From DASUPK01 sp963804595 (GTDB lineage Bacteria > Actinomycetota > Thermoleophilia > Solirubrobacterales > 70-9): a DNA stretch of 64,000 nt. Below the pieces are notes generated by a model. The model searched no databases. It saw only the letters and a program-made list of their open reading frames with translations, and had not been told where the DNA came from. The first letter of the stretch is position 1; each line of letters opens with the position of its first letter. The position numbers and the translations under genes are program-made. The DNA lies in the NCBI GenBank assembly GCA_963804595.1, contig CAWDQZ010000003.1, positions 383,306-447,305 on the forward strand. The letters run 5' to 3'. This document shows, in pieces, positions 58,128-64,000 of the stretch.

Positions 58128-58136
58128 ACGTGGAGA

Positions 58137-58553
58137 TCAGTCGTCGCCTGGCTCGGGCTTCGTGGAGGTGCCCGAGCGACCGGAGGGCGGAGGCGTTGCG
58201 GGAGGCGAGGTGTCCTCAGCGGGGGAAAGGTTGCCGCCCGACGCCGTCGGTTTCGACTTCGCCGCGCCATCGTCCGACTCGCCTGAGTCGCTGGGGCTCG
58301 AGCTCGCCGCTGGAGCGGGAGCGGGTGCGGTCGAGGCGCCCGTCGTCGTGGGCGTCGGGCGGCTCGAATGACGCCGACCGGGCCGCGCCGGGTGGTCCGC
58401 GCGCTGCGGAACGAGCGACTCCCCGGCGCTGACTGGCTCAGCCGAAATGCCGATCTTCTCGCTCACCAGGTGCGTTGCGAGCAGTGCCACCACCACGGCG
58501 ACGAGCAGCCCGACAACCGCGAAGACTGCCCAGCGAACGGAGGTGGCCGTCAT
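58137..58553 (-). CDS. single-pass membrane protein with Pro/Ser/Thr-rich exterior
   Basis: 138 residues. MTATSVRWAVFAVVGLLVAV then VVALLATHLVSEK makes one membrane helix. The rest is low-complexity, rich in Ser, Pro, Thr and Ala (TTTGASTAPAPAPAASSSPS) and ends with acidic residues. No domain is recognised. Its ATG overlaps the histidine kinase stop by four bases, so it is the third gene of the OmpR regulator-kinase operon and may modulate or be controlled by the kinase. Confidence 0.7.
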   Translation of the reverse strand: MTATSVRWAVFAVVGLLVAVVVALLATHLVSEKIGISAEPVSAGESLVPQRADHPARPGRRHSSRPTPTTTGASTAPAPAPAASSSPSDSGESDDGAAKSKPTASGGNLSPAEDTSPPATPPPSGRSGTSTKPEPGDD

Positions 58554-59917
58554 ACCGAGCCAACCTCTGCCGGTACCGGCGCCGTCCTCCGCGGCAGCGA
58601 GAGGATCGCGCGGGTGCCACCGCCGGGGCGGTTCTCGAGCCGCACCTGGCCGTTCCACTCCTCCGCGAGCTCGCGCGCGATTGACAGGCCGAGGCCGGTG
58701 CCGGGAGGCCCTTGCCGGCCCGCGCGACCGCGATGGAACCGCTCGAACACCATCTCCTCCTCGCCCGGCTCGAGCCCAGGGCCTCGATCGAGCACCTCGA
58801 TGCGGCCAGGCGCGGTGATCAGGACCACCTCGGACCCCCCGGGCGAATACCGAATCGCGTTCTCGAGCAGGCAATCGAGGACGCGCTCGAAATCCGGCCG
58901 GGCGCAGTGGCAGCTCCCGGCTTCACCTTCTCGATCCCTCGTCAGGCCGATGTCGGCCTCCGCGGCCGCCTTCTCCCATCTGTCGAGTGCGTCGTCGACC
59001 GAATCGGCGACGTCGATTTGCTCCGCCGGTACCTGGCGCTCACCGGCGCGGCTCAGGATCAGCAGCTCGTTGACGATCCCCGCCAGACGATCGACCTCCC
59101 GGATGCCAGCGTCCAGCTCTGCGACCCTCGGGTCATCCGGCGGAAGCTCGTCCCGAAGCTCCTCCAGGTGGAGCCGGATGCCGGTGAGCGGTGTCCGCAG
59201 CTGGTGGGAGGCGTCAGCCACGAAGTCCTGCTGGCTTCGCAGCAGCCGGCCCAGCCGGCGGGTCATGCTGTTGAACGAGCGCGCGAGCGCGCGCTGTTCG
59301 CTGCTCCCCTCGACTGGTGCCACAACGGAGAGGTCGCCGCTCTCGACCTGTCGCGCCGCGTCCTCCAGCCGGCCGATCGGCCGCGAGGTCTCACGGGCGA
59401 TCAGCCCGCCGGCGAGCATGCCGAGCAACAGCACGACGCCTCCGAGCACCGCCAGCCGGAGGATCGCCGCGTTGGTGGCGTGCGTTACCGCCGCGTTGCT
59501 CTGCGTGACCCGCACAGCGCCGATCGGCCGGCCGGCGCGCAGTACCGGCACAGCCGTCGCAAGCAAGTCCTCATTCAGGGTGGCGCTGTGCCGGATCTCC
59601 TGTGTGCTCCGCCCGCGAAGCGCGGAGGCGATCTCGGGTCTCGAGGCGTAGTCGGCTCCGATCTCGCCGGGTCCGCCGCTGTCCGCGATCACCCGGCCGG
59701 TCGCGTCGACGACGAGAACCCGACCGCGCTGTGCCTCGGCCGATCGGGTTACCAGCCGTTGCAGCGTTGCGATCTGCGAGTGCTCGATGAGCTCGGGGGC
59801 GCTCGCGGCCACGACCTCGGCCTGGCTCTTGGCCTGGGCCCGGACCTCGGAATCCACCCGCTTTCCAAGGCTGACGCCGAGCGGCACCCCGAAGGCGATC
59901 AGGGAGAGCAGCAGCAC
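58550..59917 (-). CDS. membrane sensor histidine kinase (HAMP, HisKA)
   Basis: 455 residues. An extracytoplasmic sensor of about 140 residues (LVVDATGRVIADSGGPGE, EIGADYASRPEIASALRG) lies between two helices. The second helix AILRLAVLGGVVLLLGMLAG leads to HAMP. DFVADASHQLRTPLTGIRLH has the phosphoacceptor His. LDRGPGLEPGEEEMVFERFH and GTGLGLSIARELAEEW are the ATPase motifs. GTG 59917 begins inside the first helix; codons VSLRLRLTLAVAYV just upstream look coding but start with GTA, so the true start is unsure. Confidence 0.87.
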   Translation of the reverse strand: MLLLSLIAFGVPLGVSLGKRVDSEVRAQAKSQAEVVAASAPELIEHSQIATLQRLVTRSAEAQRGRVLVVDATGRVIADSGGPGEIGADYASRPEIASALRGRSTQEIRHSATLNEDLLATAVPVLRAGRPIGAVRVTQSNAAVTHATNAAILRLAVLGGVVLLLGMLAGGLIARETSRPIGRLEDAARQVESGDLSVVAPVEGSSEQRALARSFNSMTRRLGRLLRSQQDFVADASHQLRTPLTGIRLHLEELRDELPPDDPRVAELDAGIREVDRLAGIVNELLILSRAGERQVPAEQIDVADSVDDALDRWEKAAAEADIGLTRDREGEAGSCHCARPDFERVLDCLLENAIRYSPGGSEVVLITAPGRIEVLDRGPGLEPGEEEMVFERFHRGRAGRQGPPGTGLGLSIARELAEEWNGQVRLENRPGGGTRAILSLPRRTAPVPAEVGSV

Positions 59918-59952
59918 GTACGCGACCGCAAGCGTGAGTCGGAGCCGGAGGC

Positions 59953-60669
59953 TTACTGGGAACCGTCCTGAGCAGCGATCAGGCGGAAGCCGACGCCCCG
60001 CACGGTCTCGATGAAGCGCGGATTCGCGCTGTCGTCACCGAGCTTGCGGCGCAGCGTCTTGATGTGGACGTCGAGCGTCTTGGTGGACCCGAACCAGTTG
60101 ACGTCCCAGACCCGGGACATCAGGTCCTCGCGAGTGACCACCTGGCCCGCGTTCCGAGCGAGCTCCGCGAGCAGGTCGAACTCCTTGCGGGCCAGGGCGA
60201 TCGGTTCACCGTCGACCTCTACTGAGCGCGCCCCCGGGTCGATCTCGAGGTCGCCGACGGTGATCGAGCTCGGCTCGGGCCTGTCGTCCTTGCGCGGCCG
60301 ACGGAGGACGGCCCGAATCCGCGAGATCAGCTCGCGGGAGCTGAATGGCTTGACCACGTAGTCGTCCGCGCCCAGCTCGAGTCCGACGACCCGGTCCATC
60401 TCGGTGCCTCGCGCGGTGAGCATCACGATCGGCACGTCCGAGTCCCGGCGGAGGGAGCGGCAGACGTCCGAGCCGTCCCCGTCCGGCAGGTTGAGGTCGA
60501 GCAGGACGAGGTCGGGTTCGACCCGCCCCGCGGACTCGAGTGCCTCGGCCACGGTGCGGGCGACGACCGGCTCAAAGCCGTTTCGTCTCAGCGCCCTGGA
60601 AAAGGGCTCGAATATCGCCGCCTCGTCTTCGACGAACAGAATCCGCCGTGAAGGTTGTGAGCCGGGCAT
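59953..60669 (-). CDS. OmpR/PhoB-type response regulator
   Basis: 238 residues. The receiver domain has ILFVEDEAAIFEPFSRALRR, Asp in DLVLLDLNLPDGDGSDV, Thr in VPIVMLTARGTEM and Lys in ADDYVVKPFSSREL. The winged helix has EPIALARKEFDLLAELARNA and TLDVHIKTLRRKLGDDSANP then FIETVRGVGFRL. It is the first gene of the operon with its kinase and the Pro-rich membrane protein. A divergent operon of exported proteins starts 140 bases away and is a natural candidate target (inference). Confidence 0.92.
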   Translation of the reverse strand: MPGSQPSRRILFVEDEAAIFEPFSRALRRNGFEPVVARTVAEALESAGRVEPDLVLLDLNLPDGDGSDVCRSLRRDSDVPIVMLTARGTEMDRVVGLELGADDYVVKPFSSRELISRIRAVLRRPRKDDRPEPSSITVGDLEIDPGARSVEVDGEPIALARKEFDLLAELARNAGQVVTREDLMSRVWDVNWFGSTKTLDVHIKTLRRKLGDDSANPRFIETVRGVGFRLIAAQDGSQ

Positions 60670-60808
60670 TTGCGGCCAATGTAGCGCCGGTGAGGCTGCT
60701 CGCCGCGTCCACGGTCGATTCCTTCTCCCTCTCTTTACCTGCCCTTCTCAGGCCCTTCCCTAAGCGCCGCTGAGAATCGCCCCCGTCACCCGACCCAAGG
60801 AGTGCAAA

Positions 60809-61228
60809 GTGAATGACCTGAGGACGAAGATCGCTGCGATCACGGTTGCTCTGGGCCTGGGCGGCCTCGGGGGATACGCGATCAGCTCGAGCAAGAGCTC
60901 CAAGGAAGTCGCGGTCGCCCCCGTCGCGGAGGGGACCAAGGTGGTCCGGCGGACGATCCATGCCAAGCGTCACCGGACCAAGGCCGCCGGCCCCCGGCAC
61001 GCGGCCGCCGGGAGGGCCCTCGCCAGTGAATCGGTCTCCACCGGTTCCAGCGGTTCGGGCTCGGGTTACTCCGGGTCGAGCGGAAGCCCGGTGCGCACCG
61101 GCAGCAGCGGCTCGTCGCAGAGCGGCTCGAGCCACTCGCCGGTCACCACGGGCTCGAGCGGAGGCGGCGGTGGCGCCACCGGCGGTGGCGACGACGGCGG
61201 CGAAGTCGACCACGAGGGTGGTGACTGA
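60809..61228 (+). CDS. exported Ser/Gly-rich small protein
   Basis: 139 residues. MNDLRTKIAAITVALGLGGL then GGYAISSSKSS is a signal-anchor-like start. A basic stretch RRTIHAKRHRTKAAG follows, and the rest is Ser/Gly/Thr low complexity (TGSSGSGSGYSGSSGSPVRT) with an acidic end. It is the N-terminal paralogue of the next protein (D-[LF]-R-[TS]-K-I-A and GLGGLGG-x-AI). GTG 60809 follows AAGGAG. It is the first gene of an operon that runs to the window end. Confidence 0.65.
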   Translation: MNDLRTKIAAITVALGLGGLGGYAISSSKSSKEVAVAPVAEGTKVVRRTIHAKRHRTKAAGPRHAAAGRALASESVSTGSSGSGSGYSGSSGSPVRTGSSGSSQSGSSHSPVTTGSSGGGGGATGGGDDGGEVDHEGGD

Positions 61229-61330
61229 GCCGGGGCAGAGAGCTTCCCGAAAGCTTTACCCGCCCTTCCCCGGCTGCTTGCCGCTCGTTTCGAAGAATGG
61301 CCAAGTACCAACGAGCAAGGAGCGGATCCC

Positions 61331-61594
61331 GTGAAGGACTTCAGAAGCAAGATCGCGGTCGGGGCGGTGATCTTCGGCCTGGGTGGCCTGGGTGGTTTTG
61401 CGATCGCCTCGAACCCCGGCCAGGGAGCGGCTCCGGCGGCGAAGATCGCCGCCGGGACCACCCAGAGCGCCCAGACGGGACAGCGGATCTCGACCGGCAC
61501 GAGCGGCGCGATGAGCGCGCCCGTCCTCAACACCGCCGGCACCCAGCTGCTGCCCCGCCAGGCGGTGCCCGGAGGAGTGGGTGCAGATGACTGA
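61331..61594 (+). CDS. exported small protein, paralogue of upstream gene
   Basis: 87 residues: MKDFRSKIAVGAVIFGLGGL then GGFAIASNPGQGAAPA is a signal-anchor-like helix. A Thr/Ser/Ala-rich segment contains TGTSGAMSAPVLNTAGTQLL. The SGAMS word is close to the S/T-G-A-[ST] context flavinylated by ApbE in FMN-binding domains, but the rest of that domain is absent. GTG 61331 has the Shine-Dalgarno AAGGAG. Its stop overlaps the next gene by eight bases. Confidence 0.65.
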   Translation: MKDFRSKIAVGAVIFGLGGLGGFAIASNPGQGAAPAAKIAAGTTQSAQTGQRISTGTSGAMSAPVLNTAGTQLLPRQAVPGGVGADD

Positions 61595-61922
61595 GCGGCC
61601 GGACCAGGCTGCGCCCGCGGGCCAGCGTGCGCCGCGGCCGCGCGGGCCCAAGCCGGCCCCCCTGCCGACGATCCTCGCCGCGCTGGCGATCTTCGCGGTC
61701 GCCTTCGAGTTCCTCGCCTTCCAGTTGAGTGCCGGGAAGGACCCGGCGCTCGGTCCCGCGACTCCGACCACCCCGGTTGTCGCGAAGTCCAGGCCGGCCA
61801 AGAAGATCGTGATCACGAAGGTGATCCCAGCCGGCGGAGGCACCGCCGGGGGCTCGACCTCGACCTACTCGTCGTCCGGGGCGGTCGCGCCATCCCCACC
61901 CGTGGCCACTTCATCGTCATGA
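61587..61922 (+). CDS. small single-helix membrane protein
   Basis: 111 residues. A Pro/Arg-rich cytoplasmic N-terminus (APAGQRAPRPRGPKPAPLPT) precedes one helix, ILAALAIFAVAFEFLAFQLS. The exterior KKIVITKVIPAGGGTAGG is followed by a Ser/Thr/Pro-rich end containing SSSGAVAPSP. ATG 61587 is nine bases after GGAGGAG; GTG 61581 is possible but too close. The stop overlaps the apbE start by four bases. This helix plus KKIVITKVIP arrangement is frequent before apbE in related genomes, as far as I recall. Confidence 0.65.
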   Translation: MTERPDQAAPAGQRAPRPRGPKPAPLPTILAALAIFAVAFEFLAFQLSAGKDPALGPATPTTPVVAKSRPAKKIVITKVIPAGGGTAGGSTSTYSSSGAVAPSPPVATSSS

Positions 61923-62923
61923 GCGTCCACGACCTCACCTTCGATGCCATGGGCTGCGAGGTCCGCCTGATCATCGGGGAGCCTCTGCCGGGTTCGCCGC
62001 CGGCCTCGTTCGCCGCCGATCAGGGGCGCCTGTTCATCGCCGGGTTCGACGCTGCGCTCTCACGCTTCCGGTCGGACAGCGAGCTGACCGCGCTCAACGA
62101 GGATCCCCGGCCCGAGGTCCCCTCGTCCGAGCTCCTCCGGCGCGCGGTGCGGGCCGGCCTCTGGGCGGCGGAGAGGACCTGTGGGCTCGTGGACCCCACC
62201 CTGCTCGGCGCGATCGTCGCGGCGGGGTACGGCGAGTCCCGGGCAGGCATGAATCCGGTGCCCCTTGCCGATGCGCTCGCGCTCGCCCCGCCGCGCCGCC
62301 CCGCACGGCCGCGCGCCGAGGGGGAGTGGCGGCGGATCGAGGTCGACGACGAGGCGGGAACCATCAAGCGCCCACCAGGCGTGGGGTTCGACACCGGAGG
62401 CAGCGGCAAGGGACTGGCGGCCGACATGCTGGCCGAGCGCCTCCGCGGCTATTCGAGCTACGTCGTCGACTGCGGGGGCGACGTTCGGATCGGAGGCTTC
62501 GCGGGCCAGCTCGATCCCTTCGCGGTTCATGCCCGGCATCCGATCGACGGCGAGGCTGCGGCGATCTTCTACGTCGCCGCCGGCGGAATAGCCAGCTCCG
62601 GGGTGGACACGCGCGTTTGGCGCCGCGACGACGGCGGCTTCGCTCACCACCTTCTGGATCCGAGTACCGGAGAGCCCGCCTGGACCGGGCTGGTCGGCGT
62701 CACCGCGCTCGGGCGGGACGCCCTCGAGGCGGAGACTCTCTCCAAGGCAGCGCTTCTCAGCGGCCCGGAACGCGCGCGCCGCCTGCTCGCGGCGTGCGGC
62801 GGAATGCTGGTCGGCGAGACGGGCGAGGTGGAGCTGCTCGGCCCGGTCAGCGCGAAGCTGATCGGCCGGCGAAGCGTGTACGTCCCGCAGGGCCCCACGC
62901 CCGTCGCCGAGGTGGGGCGATGA
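61919..62923 (+). CDS. apbE: FAD:protein FMN transferase
   Basis: 334 residues. LTFDAMGCEVRLIIGEPLPG is the start motif (F-x-A-M-G), DAALSRFRSDSELTALNED the family loop, and VGFDTGGSGKGLAADMLAER the FAD/Mg-binding region. YVVDCGGDVRIGGFAG and ASSGVDTRVWRRDD...HHLLDPSTGEPA finish it. It transfers FMN from FAD to Ser/Thr of a target protein outside the membrane. No signal peptide is seen, which is also true of many actinobacterial members. The target is expected in the same operon. Confidence 0.92.
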   Translation: MSVHDLTFDAMGCEVRLIIGEPLPGSPPASFAADQGRLFIAGFDAALSRFRSDSELTALNEDPRPEVPSSELLRRAVRAGLWAAERTCGLVDPTLLGAIVAAGYGESRAGMNPVPLADALALAPPRRPARPRAEGEWRRIEVDDEAGTIKRPPGVGFDTGGSGKGLAADMLAERLRGYSSYVVDCGGDVRIGGFAGQLDPFAVHARHPIDGEAAAIFYVAAGGIASSGVDTRVWRRDDGGFAHHLLDPSTGEPAWTGLVGVTALGRDALEAETLSKAALLSGPERARRLLAACGGMLVGETGEVELLGPVSAKLIGRRSVYVPQGPTPVAEVGR

Positions 62924-63594
62924 GCTCGGGCGTTGCTCAGCACCTCTGGTGGTTGGTCAGCCGCGCCTCGGGTGTGGTCGCTCTCGGGCTGGTGACGATC
63001 TCGGTCGTCCTGGGCCTCACCATGGCGGGCAAGCTCTCGCGCCGACCCGGAATCGGACGTACGCTCAGCGCGATCCACGAGCAGACGGCGGTCACCGGCC
63101 TCGTCGCGATCGCCGTCCATGGCCTCAGCCTGCTGGGCGACCCCTGGCTCAACCCGGGGCCGGCGGGCATCTCGATCCCCTTCCTGATGGCCTACAAGAC
63201 CATCTGGGTTGGCCTCGGAATCACCGCCGGCTGGCTTGCGGCGCTGCTCGGACTGAGCTTCTACGTCCGCCGTCGGATCGGCCCCCGCCTCTGGCGGCGT
63301 GCGCACAGGGCGACCATCCTGGTCTACGCCCTCGGGGTCGCCCACACCCTGGGGGCCGGCACCGATGCGTCGAGTCCCTGGCTCTTCTGGCCGGTCGTCG
63401 CCAGTGTCCCCGTCATCGCAGGGCTCTTCGTCGCCCGCGTGGTCGCCGGAATCCAAAAGGGCCGCGCCCGGGCACGGTCAGCGGCTGAGCGGCGTGAGTC
63501 GGGCCGGCTCGAGCTGCCGCCCGACGTCGAGATCCCGCCGCGGCACCGCCGTGCCGAGATTCCCCGCGAGATCGAGGAGCCAGCGGCCGCATGA
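62920..63594 (+). CDS. ferric-reductase-like haem membrane protein
   Basis: 224 residues, five to six membrane helices of the ferric reductase/YedZ-like domain. Likely haem ligands are the His in SAIHEQTAVTGLVAIAVHGL (two) and RRAHRATILVYALGVAHTLG (two), placed in paired helices. A polar Arg/Glu-rich C-terminal tail of 50 residues is cytoplasmic. It should pass electrons across the membrane to an extracytoplasmic flavin acceptor. ATG 62920 overlaps the apbE stop by four bases, and its own stop overlaps the next gene. Confidence 0.85.
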   Translation: MSSGVAQHLWWLVSRASGVVALGLVTISVVLGLTMAGKLSRRPGIGRTLSAIHEQTAVTGLVAIAVHGLSLLGDPWLNPGPAGISIPFLMAYKTIWVGLGITAGWLAALLGLSFYVRRRIGPRLWRRAHRATILVYALGVAHTLGAGTDASSPWLFWPVVASVPVIAGLFVARVVAGIQKGRARARSAAERRESGRLELPPDVEIPPRHRRAEIPREIEEPAAA

Positions 63595-64000
63595 CCGGCG
63601 ATGGCGTCCTGATCGTCGGCGGCGGCCTGGCCTCTCAGCGGGCCATCGAGACGCTGCGCGCCCGTGGATATGAGGGCCGGATCCAGCTGGTCTGCGGTGA
63701 GGCCGAGCTGCCTTATGACCGGCCGCCGCTCTCGAAGGGACTGCTCTCCGGGAAGACGCATGAGTCGGAGATCGGCTTCCAGCCCGCGCGTTGGTACGCC
63801 GACCAGCGGGTGGAGCTGATCTTCGGCCACCGCGCCACCGGCCTCGACGAGAAGCAGCGCAGAGTCCGCGTGGACGACGGGCGGGAGCTCGCCTACCGCG
63901 CCCTGCTGATCGCGACTGGGAGCGCCCCGCGGATCCTCCCGTCGCTGGCGAGGTACTCGAACGTTCACTTCCTGCGGACGCTGGCCGACGCGCGCCGGCT
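63591..64000 (+). CDS. FAD-dependent ferredoxin reductase-type protein (partial, cut by window end)
   Basis: The first 136 residues: GVLIVGGGLASQRAIETLRA is the FAD Rossmann motif, CGEAELPYDRPPLSKGLLSG the family word Y-x-R-P-P-L-S-K, and YRALLIATGSAPRILPSLAR the second FAD motif. This is the rubredoxin/ferredoxin-NAD+ reductase family. It should take electrons from NAD(P)H and feed the haem membrane protein just upstream. ATG 63591 overlaps that gene by four bases. The NAD-binding and C-terminal domains lie beyond the window. Confidence 0.88.
   Translation, partial: MTGDGVLIVGGGLASQRAIETLRARGYEGRIQLVCGEAELPYDRPPLSKGLLSGKTHESEIGFQPARWYADQRVELIFGHRATGLDEKQRRVRVDDGRELAYRALLIATGSAPRILPSLARYSNVHFLRTLADARR

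Overview
The window is high-GC DNA from an actinobacterium, most probably a member of the class Thermoleophilia (Solirubrobacterales-like). The grounds are the gene order tlyA-nadK-recN-steA-pyrG-NUDIX-xerD, which follows the Mycobacterium tuberculosis Rv1694-Rv1701 block, the many SnoaL-like proteins beginning MSEENVE and ending EALEAAGLSE, and frequent GTG/TTG starts with 4-base gene overlaps. The lineage is inferred from family recognition, not from a database search.

Region 1 (1-13 kb) is accessory and partly decayed. It starts with a broken IS110 transposase and a YihY membrane protein. Two groups of tandem SnoaL-like (NTF2-fold) genes follow on the plus strand (2.2-4.7 kb and 6.9-7.8 kb) and one on the minus strand (9.9-11.4 kb). 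Units abut with 3-4 bases between stop and start, and the conserved junction carries the next gene's Shine-Dalgarno inside the last codons of the previous gene. One minus-strand unit is not SnoaL-like: it is a cation diffusion facilitator whose first and last codons are the array's head and tail. Two kinds of small palindrome, here called A and B, flank the arrays. An adenylate cyclase and a three-gene operon with a b6-type cytochrome b lie between the arrays. A start-less SnoaL fragment and a truncated tRNA close the region.

Region 2 (13-31 kb) holds an HPt protein, a thioredoxin-like lipoprotein, two SDRs, two glycosyltransferases, tRNA-Asn with a decayed HNH endonuclease beside it, and a minus-strand housekeeping series: dnaG-dgt, recO, a P1 peptidase, mutM, xerD, NUDIX, a DUF3866 gene split in two, and an M20 peptidase. 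Region 3 (31-41 kb) continues with pyrG, an MraY-like gene, steA, recN, an MFS exporter, nadK and tlyA.

Region 4 (41-58 kb) looks like a redox/dormancy island. It has a cupredoxin, a GAF-GAF histidine kinase convergent with a NarL-type regulator, a CBS protein, two universal stress proteins and a type II NADH-dehydrogenase-like flavoprotein. It also has a seven-gene operon running from a wax-ester synthase/DGAT through a 2-oxoacid:ferredoxin oxidoreductase and its Fe-S flavoprotein to a universal stress protein and a GNAT-acyl-CoA synthetase. A short dyad, GTGYTCMSYACSGAK, recurs upstream of four starts there. Region 5 (58-64 kb) has an OmpR/HK pair and an operon of small exported proteins, ApbE flavin transferase, a ferric-reductase-like haem membrane protein and a flavoprotein reductase cut by the window edge.
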